From an uncultured Porticoccus sp. (GTDB lineage Bacteria > Pseudomonadota > Gammaproteobacteria > Pseudomonadales > Porticoccaceae): a DNA stretch of 64,000 bases. The notes beneath the pieces are model-generated. The model made no database searches, was not told where the DNA came from, and saw only the letters and a program-made list of their open reading frames with translations. Of the stretch, positions 34,504 to 43,132 are shown piece after piece. The stretch covers positions 1 through 64,000 of the forward strand of contig NZ_CAJXST010000005.1 in the NCBI RefSeq assembly GCF_913061305.1, given 5' to 3'. Position 1 is the first letter of the stretch, and each line of letters starts with the position of its first letter. The position numbers were made by a program, and so were the translations under genes.

Positions 34504-35010
34504 TCAGCGTGCGGCGAAGCGGGCTCTCAGGCTCAGGGCCGCCAGGCCAATGCCCAGCAGCAGCAAGGTGCCGGGTGCGGGCACAGTGCCGCCGGGAGTT
34601 TGCTCAATAAGGAAGGCATAGTTGATGTATCCGTCACCCTGACCGTTGTCTCTGACCCAGGCACTGGTGTCACCCTCAATGTCGTAGATGCCGTTGTTGT
34701 TGGAATCTACCCGGTAGCTTTCGCCGAACAGGTCGACCCCGATATAGATTTGATCAAGCCAGACCATGTTGTTGATGGCCAGGGGATCGGCACTCACGGT
34801 TGAAATCGCGTAATTGCTGAAACTGCCGCCAAACAGCAGTGCGGCAACTTCCTGGCCAGTGTAGGTTGGCGTTGTGAAGTCACTCCAGCTCGGGCCATCG
34901 GCATTGTAAGTATCCCAACTGCCGACATAAATGGGTGCTGCGAACAGGGAGCTGCTGAATACCAGTGCACATATGGCTGCGCACTTCCCCAGGAATTTGT
35001 TTGTAATCAT
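34504..35010 (-). CDS. PEP-CTERM sorting domain protein
   Basis: A 168-residue exported protein: signal peptide to about residue 25 (SSSLFAA), a secreted domain with aromatic and acidic residues (DSNNNGIYDIEGDTSAWVRD), and a PEP-CTERM signal VPAPGTLLLLGIGLAALSLR with a basic tail. The start at 35010 is set by GGAGA six bases upstream. A sigma-54-type promoter lies about 92 bases before the start at 35103-35117. Expected location is the cell surface or matrix after exosortase processing. I do not recognise the middle domain. Confidence 0.85.
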   Translation of the reverse strand: MITNKFLGKCAAICALVFSSSLFAAPIYVGSWDTYNADGPSWSDFTTPTYTGQEVAALLFGGSFSNYAISTVSADPLAINNMVWLDQIYIGVDLFGESYRVDSNNNGIYDIEGDTSAWVRDNGQGDGYINYAFLIEQTPGGTVPAPGTLLLLGIGLAALSLRARFAAR

Positions 35011-35102
35011 GTTGTTCTCCAAATTTTACTGCCAGTTAGGTGGTCTTCGCTGTAGTGTCCAAACACTGCCAGACGTTGCCCAAGTCTTGTGGCTTATATT
35101 AG

Positions 35103-35117
35103 GCATAAAGTGTGCCA
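35103..35117 (-). promoter_or_regulatory. sigma-54 (RpoN) promoter, minus strand
   Basis: TGGCAC-ACTTT-ATGC differs from the consensus TGGCAC-N5-TTGC at one base and keeps the GG/GC spacing exactly. It faces the PEP-CTERM gene that starts at 35010. The PrsK/PrsR two-component system is known to drive PEP-CTERM genes through sigma-54 in some bacteria; its genes are not in this window. Confidence 0.7.
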
Positions 35118-35523
35118 TGTTTGTTATTTGATTTAATTACAATGGCTTAGTGGATATTCAGGGGTGTTGGTGGTGACTGACTGTAAATTATTTTGACAGT
35201 AAGCCGGGGAAGCACGTGATGCCAATTTTTAGAAGGTGAAAGAATTGGTAATAACTGAGAATAAATTAAAGGGGGAGGTGGGAATTCAAATGGAAAGGGG
35301 CATAACAATTATTTATTAACCACTTTTCGTTAGCTGTTTTCATCACTTAACATAATTCAGGTATGTTTAAACTATTATGACTACTTTTGGCTGCTTGCTT
35401 TGGCTACTTGCGCTGATCAAGCAGTTTGACTGCCAAGTGGCAAACGCTCATAAGGTTGGTCATCAACAGGTTATTTCCTGCCTGTAACGCGACTGTGATA
35501 ATAAGGTGGTTTTTGGGGGGCGC
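35118..35523. other. AT-rich intergenic stretch
   Basis: No gene is apparent. It holds a 13-base tandem pair, TTTGGCTGCTTGC and TTTGGCTACTTGC, near 35387-35412, of unknown meaning, and must contain the promoter of the following small membrane protein gene. Confidence 0.4.
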
Positions 35524-35808
35524 ATGCTCAATTTTCTGCGAATTTTTAGTTGGTTGCTGTTCACATTTGGTGTCGTTGGATTTCTGGCAGTTGCCCTGGG
35601 ATTTAAACCGGACATTGGCTCGGTAGCTTCGGCGCTCGGAATTCTTGGAATTCAGGTGATGTTTTCGGCGATGATTCTGTACGGATTCAGGCTGCACCGG
35701 CAAGGCAGAATTGGCCGTAGTAACCTTGTTTACGGTAGCTGGGTTGTTATCGTCGCCCTTGTGATTATCGGTCAGGTCTGGATTAATATCAGTGACATCA
35801 ACTTTTAA
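35524..35808 (+). CDS. small membrane protein, unknown
   Basis: A 94-residue protein with three hydrophobic segments (about 3-24, 36-54 and 66-88) and a short basic loop (RLHRQGRIGRSN). No family recognised. ATG 35524 is preceded by a run of six G that can serve as ribosome site. It lies between genes for exported proteins, but nothing ties it to them. Confidence 0.55.
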   Translation: MLNFLRIFSWLLFTFGVVGFLAVALGFKPDIGSVASALGILGIQVMFSAMILYGFRLHRQGRIGRSNLVYGSWVVIVALVIIGQVWINISDINF

Positions 35809-35986
35809 TAAAACGTAGCCCTGAAGTTGATGGGGTTCGGTTTAACGAGGTGCTGGGAATGATTTAATCCTGTTTCCCGGCCGTGTTTTTTACCCTTCGA
35901 TGTACAAAATCCGGATGTGCTTGAATTGCAACTATCGGGTGGGGAATGGAGAATTTTAACCTGATATGTCAAAAGGAGAAGGCATT

Positions 35987-36586
35987 ATGAAATCAGCTTT
36001 TACAGGCTTTATCTTGTTATTTACCTTGAGCTTTTCTGTTCATTCGGTCGCAGCTGACGGCATAAAGGAAGTGCTGGATCTGACCGAAAAGTATATCAAG
36101 TTGTGCCAGACAGATGACATCAAGCATGTCATGCCCAGTTTGGTTGCGGATGGCTTAAATAAATCTTCTCGGGGTAGCACACCCACAAAAACCATCGACG
36201 ATTGGGAGTTCGAAGTAGAAATTCCCGGTCAAGGATTCAAAATGTGGCTGTCTCATCAACAGTCGGCCGGGATAGATCCCCCCTTTATTTGTAATATCAG
36301 CGCTTCATTGAAAAGCGGTGATACACGAGATTTCAGCTTTATGAAATCTGATTTTTTACCGCTTATGATTAAGATTTTTGGTGCCCCGACCCGTACCGAA
36401 ACGCACCCAAAAAGGTCTGAAATCTACCATGCACAATGGTGCCAAACACCCAAAGGCGGCATGGAGCTCAGGGCAGTGAATCCCCAGGTCAAAAGATGGG
36501 CTAATGCCGGACAGGGTGCTGATGTTGTTAATGTATTCAGGATTGGCATGAGTTTGTGGCAGGGTAAAGATAAATATTGCCGATAA
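35987..36586 (+). CDS. secreted protein, unknown
   Basis: A 199-residue protein with a clear signal peptide (MKSAFTGFILLFTLSFSVHSVAA) and a mature part with four cysteines (LCQTD, FICNI, QWCQT, KYCR), consistent with periplasmic disulfides. I recognise no domain. ATG 35987 has AAGGAG eight bases upstream; the start at 35966 would bury the signal peptide. No sigma-54 site is seen before it, unlike its PEP-CTERM neighbours. Confidence 0.65.
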   Translation: MKSAFTGFILLFTLSFSVHSVAADGIKEVLDLTEKYIKLCQTDDIKHVMPSLVADGLNKSSRGSTPTKTIDDWEFEVEIPGQGFKMWLSHQQSAGIDPPFICNISASLKSGDTRDFSFMKSDFLPLMIKIFGAPTRTETHPKRSEIYHAQWCQTPKGGMELRAVNPQVKRWANAGQGADVVNVFRIGMSLWQGKDKYCR

Positions 36587-36770
36587 CTTCCAACGCTGCT
36601 TTAAACGGGGAGTTTTCATTCAAAGCGGTATTTGACTTCCAGCCTTCGGCTTCGTTGTAAAGCTGGTAAAAGGATCATGGCGTTGAGGTCGTCAGATTCC
36701 TTTACATTACTGGGATTCCAGTATCAAAGGATTTTCATTAACCGATTGATTTATAGCTATATTTTTATTT

Positions 36771-36785
36771 TGGCCTGGATTTTGC
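36771..36785 (+). promoter_or_regulatory. sigma-54 (RpoN) promoter, plus strand
   Basis: TGGCCT-GGATT-TTGC keeps the invariant GG and GC at the right spacing with a perfect -12 part. It lies 83 bases before the PEP-CTERM start codon at 36869, close to the 92 bases seen for the other PEP-CTERM gene. Confidence 0.6.
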
Positions 36786-36868
36786 TTATGCCTTAAACTT
36801 GAATGTAAAAAGTGACGATTGATTTATCGTCAAACAATGAATATATCGAAAAGAAGGGGTACTAAATA

Positions 36869-37531
36869 ATGCGTGGTCAATACAAAAAAATTCTGTTCGG
36901 ATTGGGCTTGGGAATGGCCATGTCGGTTAGCGCCTTCAGTGTTCATGCGAGTCCCATTACCAGCGGGCTGTTCACTCCCGATGCCGTTGAAGACTACGAA
37001 GGCACCCCTGGCAATCGAACAATTTTAACCACGTTGTTTGGCGGAGACGTGAGTGTTGTTGATGGGTCAGTAAATCATCGGTCGGTTGATGCGGGTAATT
37101 GGACTGACTTCAGGTCTTCAAGTGCGATTGTCCCGAATTCCGGTTCACGCTTTGGTGTAGGGTATGGGTTCGGTAGCTATACCCTGGATTTTTCTGGACT
37201 GGGCGGCATTTTCGGATTCAGCGGCTGGTTCAGTGCTGCTGGTGCCGGTTCGGAGTTTATCGAGTTTTTTGGTCTTGCCGCGGAATCGCTGGATATCGTT
37301 TCCAGGGCTACCGGCTTTGGCCCGGGTGACGGCACTATGGAGTTTGTGAGCGTGCTGTCTACGGTTGCGATTGGGTCAATCACCATTTCCGGGTCAGAGA
37401 TTGCATCGGACGATCTGGCCTATACAGCATCCCGGACTACCGGTCAGATTCCAGTCCCCGGTACTCTGTTGCTGGTTGGTCTGGGCCTGGCTGGCCTGGG
37501 TCTGCAACGCCGGAGACGTGCTCTGGCCTGA
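36869..37531 (+). CDS. PEP-CTERM sorting domain protein
   Basis: A 220-residue exported protein: signal peptide to about residue 27 (SVSAFSVHA), a Gly/Ser/Phe-rich beta-type domain, and a classic PEP-CTERM end, IPVPGTLLLVGLGLAGLGL followed by QRRRRALA. AAGGGG precedes the ATG, and a sigma-54-type promoter lies upstream. The middle part resembles other short PEP-CTERM proteins of unknown role. Processing by an exosortase not in this window is expected. Confidence 0.87.
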   Translation: MRGQYKKILFGLGLGMAMSVSAFSVHASPITSGLFTPDAVEDYEGTPGNRTILTTLFGGDVSVVDGSVNHRSVDAGNWTDFRSSSAIVPNSGSRFGVGYGFGSYTLDFSGLGGIFGFSGWFSAAGAGSEFIEFFGLAAESLDIVSRATGFGPGDGTMEFVSVLSTVAIGSITISGSEIASDDLAYTASRTTGQIPVPGTLLLVGLGLAGLGLQRRRRALA

Positions 37532-37645
37532 TTGCCAGTAGCCCCATTGATAACAGGATAAAGTCAAATGGGGCAGGACTCGGTTGCTGTTCGGATTTAA
37601 TGAACCAGTGACTGGAGTGACAGACTTATCTGACTAAAAATATTT

Positions 37646-37690
37646 GTGGCCCAGGCTTCTCTGATTCATGGAGGCCTGGCCCACATTTTT
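37646..37690 (+). terminator. probable terminator after PEP-CTERM gene
   Basis: GTGGCCCAGGC pairs with GCCTGGCCCAC with one mismatch over an 18-base loop, then comes ATTTTT. It stands 115 bases after the gene. Confidence 0.6.
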
Positions 37691-38021
37691 ATATGTGATA
37701 TCTTTTTAATAGGTTCAGCTTACATGGCATTTACCACCTGTTTTATTGTGGTAAAGCAATTCGTTTCATGTGGTTTGAGTTCCTTTCTTTATCGGCTTCA
37801 CTGATTTCCTTGACGATATTTTGTGTGTGGATTGGTCATTGGCCGCTCCATAGATTCCTGTGTCGTTCTTTCGAAAACTGGCGGTGCCAGAAAGCAGAAT
37901 TTTCCGTAAGCTGTTCGCAGTGAGCGTCTGCATGAAAAATCGTGTTTCTCAGACGTTCCAATTCTGTCGTTCCTGAACCGTTCAAGACGTTAGCTGCAGT
38001 TAGTTAGGTATGGTGCGTTAT
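37691..38021. other. gene-free stretch before mtfA-like gene
   Basis: No convincing frame, RNA or repeat is seen. The promoter of the mtfA-like gene must lie here. Confidence 0.4.
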
Positions 38022-38810
38022 ATGTTTAAGCGATTGCGCAACTGGCTCGAAAGTCGGCGCGTTAAAAAGATGGGTTTTACCGCCGCGCAATGGGAGGCCG
38101 CTATTGCCGACTGGCCGGTGATGCATCGTTATCAGGGGTCCGAGCGCGATGCCTTGCGCGATATGACCTTTCGCTTGCTCGCGCGTAAAACGTTCGTTCC
38201 CGGCGGTGAGTTCCAGTTCACTGATGCCATGTGCCTGAAACTCGCGACAATGGCCTGTGTGCCCGTTCTACATCTCGGCCTGGACTGGTATGACCGCTGG
38301 CAGACGGTGATTCTCTACGAAGATGATTTTGTGCCGAACCGCCCCCATCGCACTGAGGATGGCGTGGTTCACGACAGAGGCCCCGGCCTGAGCGGCGAAG
38401 CCTGGTATCGTGGTCCGGTGATTTTATCGTGGCAGTCGATCTGTGACAGCGGTGCGGATACGCGTCATGGCAAGGCCGCTAACGTGGTGATCCACGAGTT
38501 GGCCCACAAACTCGATATGCTGCGCGACGGCGCGAATGGTGCGCCGCCGATGCATCCCGACATGCGCCCCGGCGAGTGGCACGATATTTTTACGGCGGCG
38601 TGGGATCGATTGCAAAATGACCGGCAACACCACCGATCACTGCCCCTTGATGACTATGCGCTGACCAGTCCGGCGGAATTCTTTGCGGTGTGCAGTGAAG
38701 CATTTTTCGAGACGCCGGAAACCATGAAGGCAGCGATGCCCGAGGTCTATCGGCTGTTGTGCCAGTTTTATCGCCAGCAACCGGTGCCGCTGGCGATCTC
38801 TGGTATGTAG
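38022..38810 (+). CDS. mtfA: MtfA-family zinc peptidase
   Basis: A 262-residue cytoplasmic protein of the MtfA family, zinc aminopeptidases that in E. coli bind and inactivate the glucose repressor Mlc. The zinc motif is VIHELAHKLD (HExxH), with a downstream Glu in SPAEFFAVCSEAFFETPE. RGPVILSWQSI before the motif is also conserved in the family. I chose ATG 38022 (MFKRLRNWLES); GTG/ATG choices upstream add four residues. Whether an Mlc homologue exists here is unknown, so the regulatory role is not assured. Confidence 0.85.
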   Translation: MFKRLRNWLESRRVKKMGFTAAQWEAAIADWPVMHRYQGSERDALRDMTFRLLARKTFVPGGEFQFTDAMCLKLATMACVPVLHLGLDWYDRWQTVILYEDDFVPNRPHRTEDGVVHDRGPGLSGEAWYRGPVILSWQSICDSGADTRHGKAANVVIHELAHKLDMLRDGANGAPPMHPDMRPGEWHDIFTAAWDRLQNDRQHHRSLPLDDYALTSPAEFFAVCSEAFFETPETMKAAMPEVYRLLCQFYRQQPVPLAISGM

Positions 38811-39004
38811 CTCATGTAACCCCTTCCGATCCTTTCGGCTTCCGGCCAAAATTGCTCCTCTGCGCCCCCATCTTTCCGCTGTGCCGGGCATTGGGTATCA
38901 AGCTTGAGCTTGATGATGTAGATGATGCCATGGTAACTAATAAGAATTGATTTGCTGGACGTACAGTATCGGCAAACCTAAGGGGTCATAAGGGGTCAAC
39001 CTGA

Positions 39005-39208
39005 ATCAGGCAAATTCGCACCGCACAGTCGTGTGCAGCAGGGGCCCTCCAGGCCGCACAGGAATTTCATGCGGCGGTGGCACAGCCCAATAATATGGGC
39101 TTGGTGATTTTCTTCTGCTCCAGCGAATACTACCTCGACGTGGTGGCTGCATAAATAAGCCGTTTGTTTGCCGGCGTTCAAGTTGTAGGCTCTATTACAG
39201 CAGTTTGA
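39005..39208 (+). pseudogene. remnant of a FIST-domain sensor gene
   Basis: The plus strand reads IRTAQSCAAGALQAAQEFHA, AVAQPNNMGLVIFFCSSEYY and LDVVAA, then a TAA stop, then in the same frame ISRLFAGVQVVGSITAV before TGA. This is the N-terminal part of the FIST signalling domain, with a stop where an acidic residue is usual. Start codon and the rest of the protein are missing. The open frame on the opposite strand across this stretch is only its shadow. Two copies of AGGGGTCA lie just upstream at about 38980-38998. Confidence 0.75.
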
Positions 39209-39291
39209 AAGCAAAGCTCCGTACGCAAAACCAGTTAACAGCTTCGTTTTATGCTGATCAGCATGCGTTACGGGCTGGTGTGATTGGGCCG

Positions 39292-40224
39292 TTATCCCTG
39301 TCGCATCAGGCTCAACCAGACGATGCCACTCAGCACTACAGCGCCGCCCAGCAACTGAACCGGCGCCAGTGCCTGGCCCAGAATCAGAAAACCCAGCAGC
39401 AGGGAAGCGACCGGTTCCAGATTCATTACCGGGGCGTTGCGGGCCATGTTCAGGCGCGGCACCAGCACAAACAATATAGTGGAGGCAGTACCATACAGGG
39501 CCGCCAGGCTAGCCAGCCCGACCCAGCCGGCCTGACTTTGGGGCAAATTCAACCCACCAGGCACGATGCCCAGCACGCCACCGACGGCCATTAACACCAG
39601 CACCGTCATCATGGTGTACACACTGCGTACCGCACCGGGCAGCTGGGATAGCCGGTTCTCGGTCATCCAGATGGCAACAGCAAAGAACAATGCAGCCGAT
39701 TCAGCCAGTATCACGCCCGGCAGCCAATCCGGCCCCATTGCGGCGGGGTCTGCCAGCCACGTGCCCAGATCCAGCACCATGACCAGACCGATCAGAATGA
39801 TCGTCATGATCAGGGCCAGTCTTCGCGTGGGTTTCCGTCCGCCCAACAGCCAGGTCAACAAGGTATACAGAATGGGCCAGGTATTCACCAGCAAGAGGGC
39901 CACGGCCACCGGAATGCGTGCTACCGCCGAATAGAGACACAGGCTTTGCCCGGCAATCATGATACCCAGCAAGCACTGCCAGTGCCGTTTACCTGTGGGA
40001 ATGCTGAGCCTGTGTTTTTGCGCAAGCACCAGCGTCAGCATCATCAGAAAGGCAATGCTGCCGCGCGTCAGAATAGCCAGCAACACGCCGGTACCGTCGT
40101 CAAAGGCCACCCGGGCTGCGACATGATTGGCGGCAAACAGGAAGGACCCGGCAACCAAAATGGTAATGGCCAGCGGTCGGGCAAGATGTTGGGAGGCGTT
40201 TGGCATGGTTTGACGATCACTCAA
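39292..40224 (-). CDS. EamA/DMT-superfamily transporter
   Basis: A 310-residue inner-membrane protein with about ten helices in two EamA repeats. Family features are FLFAANHVAARVAF in TM1, RGSIAFLMMLTLVLA, and NLEPVASLLLGFLILGQAL near the end. Substrate unknown. It is a different subfamily from the transporter at 24.6 kb. ATG 40224 and 40206 are both possible starts. Confidence 0.85.
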   Translation of the reverse strand: MSDRQTMPNASQHLARPLAITILVAGSFLFAANHVAARVAFDDGTGVLLAILTRGSIAFLMMLTLVLAQKHRLSIPTGKRHWQCLLGIMIAGQSLCLYSAVARIPVAVALLLVNTWPILYTLLTWLLGGRKPTRRLALIMTIILIGLVMVLDLGTWLADPAAMGPDWLPGVILAESAALFFAVAIWMTENRLSQLPGAVRSVYTMMTVLVLMAVGGVLGIVPGGLNLPQSQAGWVGLASLAALYGTASTILFVLVPRLNMARNAPVMNLEPVASLLLGFLILGQALAPVQLLGGAVVLSGIVWLSLMRQG

Positions 40225-40481
40225 TGTTCAAGTCGGCCAGCCTATCAACTTAACCCCAGGATCGGAATCGATCTGACAGCGTTAATTCTTTACTAGTACA
40301 GTGGGTGGTGAACTCAAATTAACGCTGGCTGTTGCCGGGCATAAGCCGGTCTCAACCGGGCGGTAGTGCCGGCCAGCGCCAATCCACCCGATCCCTTTAA
40401 GAAGATTTTAAAAAAGTGGGGTAGCCAGAGATTCTTGATCACGCTGTTGAGAAACTTGCCCCACTGATCTGTAATACACCT
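40225..40481. other. intergenic region with imperfect inverted repeat
   Basis: Between the divergent transporter and kinase genes CGCTGGC (about 40323) pairs with GCCAGCG (about 40373), with GC-rich partly complementary sequence between. It may be a REP-like element or a regulator site. No gene is seen. Confidence 0.35.
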
Positions 40482-41912
40482 ATGAATGATTCGCTTTATT
40501 TAGTCATTGACCAGGGTGGTCAAAGCAGCCGGGTGCTGGTATTTGATGCCAATGGCACGACTACGCTGTTGCTTCGGTGCGCTGTGGCGACACGGTTTAT
40601 TGCGGGAAACCGGGTGGAGCAGGTGCCCGCGGGCGTGGTGAATTCCATTCGCGAGTTGCTGGAAGACGTTGCCGATAGGCTGGGGCCGGATCTGCAACGG
40701 CTGCAGTCCGCTGCGCTGGTGACCCAGCGCTCCAGTCTGGTGTGCTGGCATCGGCAAACCGGTGAGCCGCTGTCGCCAGTCATCAGTTGGCAGGATACCC
40801 GCGCTGCCGCGTATCTGGCCGATATCGAGCTCGACCCGGCAGCCATAGCCGATCTCACGGGTCTGCGCCCCAATGCCCACTATGGGGCCAGCAAATTGCG
40901 CTGGTGTCTGGATCACATTCCCGCAGTAAGCGAGGCAATGGCTACCGATCAGTTGCTTTGCGGGCCATTGGCAAGCTATCTGTTGTCTGCCATTACCCGG
41001 GAGCACTCGGTGGCGATCGATCCCGGCAATGCTCAGCGCACCCTGTTGTGGAATATTCATCGTGGCGACTGGGATGAAACCCTGCTGAGCCAGTTTGCTA
41101 TTCCCCGCAGGGTGCTGCCTCCGGTTTGTTTCACTCAATCGGATTTCGGCGACCTCGATCTGGGTGGCAAAGTAGTGCCATTGGCGCTGATGAATGGCGA
41201 TCAGAATGCCGCTTTTTTTGGTGTTGGCCCGCTGCAGCCCGATCGCCTTTATATCAATGCTGGCACTGGGGCATTTATCGCCATGCCGTGGCCGGCCGAT
41301 GATCCGGCACCGGCGGGCCTGCTGAAAACTCTCGTCTATCAGTCTGCCCGGCAACGTCTGTTTGTTGCCGAAGGCACGGTGAATGGCGCGGCCAGTGCTC
41401 TCGACAGCATCAGCGCCGAGTTGGGTGTCGAGGATTACCCGCGTTTCCTGGGGGAGTGGTGTCAGACCGAGCAGAATGTGCCGCTGTTTCTCAACGGTGT
41501 TGGCGGGTTGGGTGCGCCCTGGTGGCAGAGTGATTTTCAAAGCCGATTTATCGGTGAGGGTTCGGCGGCGGGTAAGCTCGTTGCGGTATTGGAAAGCGTG
41601 GTGTTTTTGTTGATGGTGAACCTGACCTGCCTTCGCGAGGATCGCGATCCTGTCGTGGAGATAGTGGTCGGCGGCGGTCTGTCGATGATCGACGGCTTCT
41701 GTCAGCGGCTGGCAGACCTGTCCGGGTTGATCGTATTGCGCGGTGGTGAAACGGAAAGCACCGCGAGAGGCGCGGCTTTTTTGCTGGCAGGTCAGCCGGG
41801 AGATTGGCCGTCGGCATTTGAGCAGTTTAAGCCGCAGTCTGATGGGGCTATCAAGCAGCGTTACACGGACTGGCTCAAAGCCATGGCGGACGCGACGGCA
41901 ATGTCTGTCTGA
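40482..41912 (+). CDS. FGGY-family carbohydrate kinase, probable glycerol kinase
   Basis: A 476-residue sugar kinase of the FGGY family. The N-terminal phosphate loop is VIDQGGQSSRVLVFD, similar to but not the same as the GlpK DQGTTSSR. Then come SWQDTRAAAYL, the glycine-rich YINAGTGAFIAM, GVGGLGAPWW and the FGGY-type VVGGGLSMIDGFCQRLADL. The glycerol role is inferred from the convergent glycerol-3-phosphate dehydrogenase and glycerophosphodiesterase genes. A xylulose or other polyol substrate cannot be excluded. Confidence 0.8.
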   Translation: MNDSLYLVIDQGGQSSRVLVFDANGTTTLLLRCAVATRFIAGNRVEQVPAGVVNSIRELLEDVADRLGPDLQRLQSAALVTQRSSLVCWHRQTGEPLSPVISWQDTRAAAYLADIELDPAAIADLTGLRPNAHYGASKLRWCLDHIPAVSEAMATDQLLCGPLASYLLSAITREHSVAIDPGNAQRTLLWNIHRGDWDETLLSQFAIPRRVLPPVCFTQSDFGDLDLGGKVVPLALMNGDQNAAFFGVGPLQPDRLYINAGTGAFIAMPWPADDPAPAGLLKTLVYQSARQRLFVAEGTVNGAASALDSISAELGVEDYPRFLGEWCQTEQNVPLFLNGVGGLGAPWWQSDFQSRFIGEGSAAGKLVAVLESVVFLLMVNLTCLREDRDPVVEIVVGGGLSMIDGFCQRLADLSGLIVLRGGETESTARGAAFLLAGQPGDWPSAFEQFKPQSDGAIKQRYTDWLKAMADATAMSV

Positions 41913-41924
41913 CAGGGCCTGGAG

Positions 41925-43130
41925 TCAGGATTGCTCTTCAGCGGGCGGCAGGGGTAACTGGCGGGTGTCACCGCGTCGTCCGGCACTGGCCGGCCCCAGT
42001 TTTTTCTCGATCCGCTCCAGGACTTTTTCGGCGGTGGCGCGGTAGCCGGTGAGTTTGCCGCCATAGATCGCCAGATAGTGGGAATTTTCGACAAACTCCA
42101 CTTCGCGGCTGCGATGGTGAAATCCTTCAGCGGCTTTTGGAAGCACCCGGAGCCCCGCCATTTCGCCGCAAACCCGACCATCATAGCCGGGAAAATAATG
42201 CTTCAACACACCTAACAGGTAGTCTCTCTCTGCCACTGTGGGCAGCACTTGATCCGGGTCGCCGTCAAAGCCGGTTTCGGTAGTGCCGAGCAGGGTGGTG
42301 TTATACCAGGGCAATACAAACACGGCGCGGCCATCGCTGGGGGATTCCAGATAAAAACAGCGATCGCTGATTTTTCTGTCCAGCAACAGGTGTGTTCCCT
42401 GCACGAGATCGACGTCGAGATGACCGGGTGCTGGGGTTATCCGCCGGGCGATCTGGTTGGCCCATGGGCCAGCGGCATTCACCAGAAAACGACAGTGGAC
42501 GGTTCTTTCATCCGACACCGTTTTCATCAGGACACGATAACCCTCCGGCGTGCTTTCCGCAGCGATGACCTCGGCCGGGCTGCAAACCTCGGCCCCCAGC
42601 GATGCGGCGGACTGAATGACTGCGCTGGTGAGTTTGGCGTCATCGGTCTGGGCATCGCGGTAGCGATACACTTTTTTCAGTCCGGTTGTTTTCAGCCCTG
42701 CGAGCTTGGACCACTCGGTCGGCGGAACCACGTTAAACCGGGCATCGGTGCGGCAGCCCGACAGGAGCCGGTAGAGCGTCAGGCCGGCGCGAAGCTGCCA
42801 GGAGCGCAAGCGCGATCCTTCATAAAGGGGGATGTAGAACCAGTTGCCATAAACCAGTTGCGGAGCCAGCGATAACAGGCGTGTGCGCTCCCGCAGGCTT
42901 TCCCGCACCAGCGAGAACTCCCAGCTCTGCAGGTAGCGCAGACCGCCGTGAATCAGTTTGCTGGATTTGCTGGAGGTGCCTGAGCCCCAGCTGTTTTTTT
43001 CCAGTACCAGGCAATTGTAGCCAGCGGCCTGTGTGGCCTGTACCACCCCGGCGCCCATAATGCCGCCGCCGATCACCACCACATCGAAATGGTTGCCTGA
43101 ATGGGGTTCACTGGGGTTGTTGTCGGCCAC
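41925..43130 (-). CDS. FAD-dependent glycerol-3-phosphate dehydrogenase/oxidase
   Basis: A 401-residue GlpD/DAO-type flavoprotein: Rossmann motif VVVIGGGIMGAGVVQATQAA near residue 17, then SSKSSKLIHGGLRYL, VNAAGPWAN, LPWYNTTLLGTTETG, and AIYGGKLTGYRATAEKV at the end. It would oxidise glycerol-3-phosphate to DHAP and feed the quinone pool. Full GlpD proteins are near 500 residues; this one lacks the C-terminal helical domain, so it is a short form. Two bases separate it from the upstream phosphodiesterase gene, a clear operon. Confidence 0.85.
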   Translation of the reverse strand: MADNNPSEPHSGNHFDVVVIGGGIMGAGVVQATQAAGYNCLVLEKNSWGSGTSSKSSKLIHGGLRYLQSWEFSLVRESLRERTRLLSLAPQLVYGNWFYIPLYEGSRLRSWQLRAGLTLYRLLSGCRTDARFNVVPPTEWSKLAGLKTTGLKKVYRYRDAQTDDAKLTSAVIQSAASLGAEVCSPAEVIAAESTPEGYRVLMKTVSDERTVHCRFLVNAAGPWANQIARRITPAPGHLDVDLVQGTHLLLDRKISDRCFYLESPSDGRAVFVLPWYNTTLLGTTETGFDGDPDQVLPTVAERDYLLGVLKHYFPGYDGRVCGEMAGLRVLPKAAEGFHHRSREVEFVENSHYLAIYGGKLTGYRATAEKVLERIEKKLGPASAGRRGDTRQLPLPPAEEQS

Positions 43131-43132
43131 TG

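Noticed and set aside
38996-39214. Minus-strand 72-codon frame
   Set aside because: It is the antisense shadow of the FIST remnant on the plus strand.
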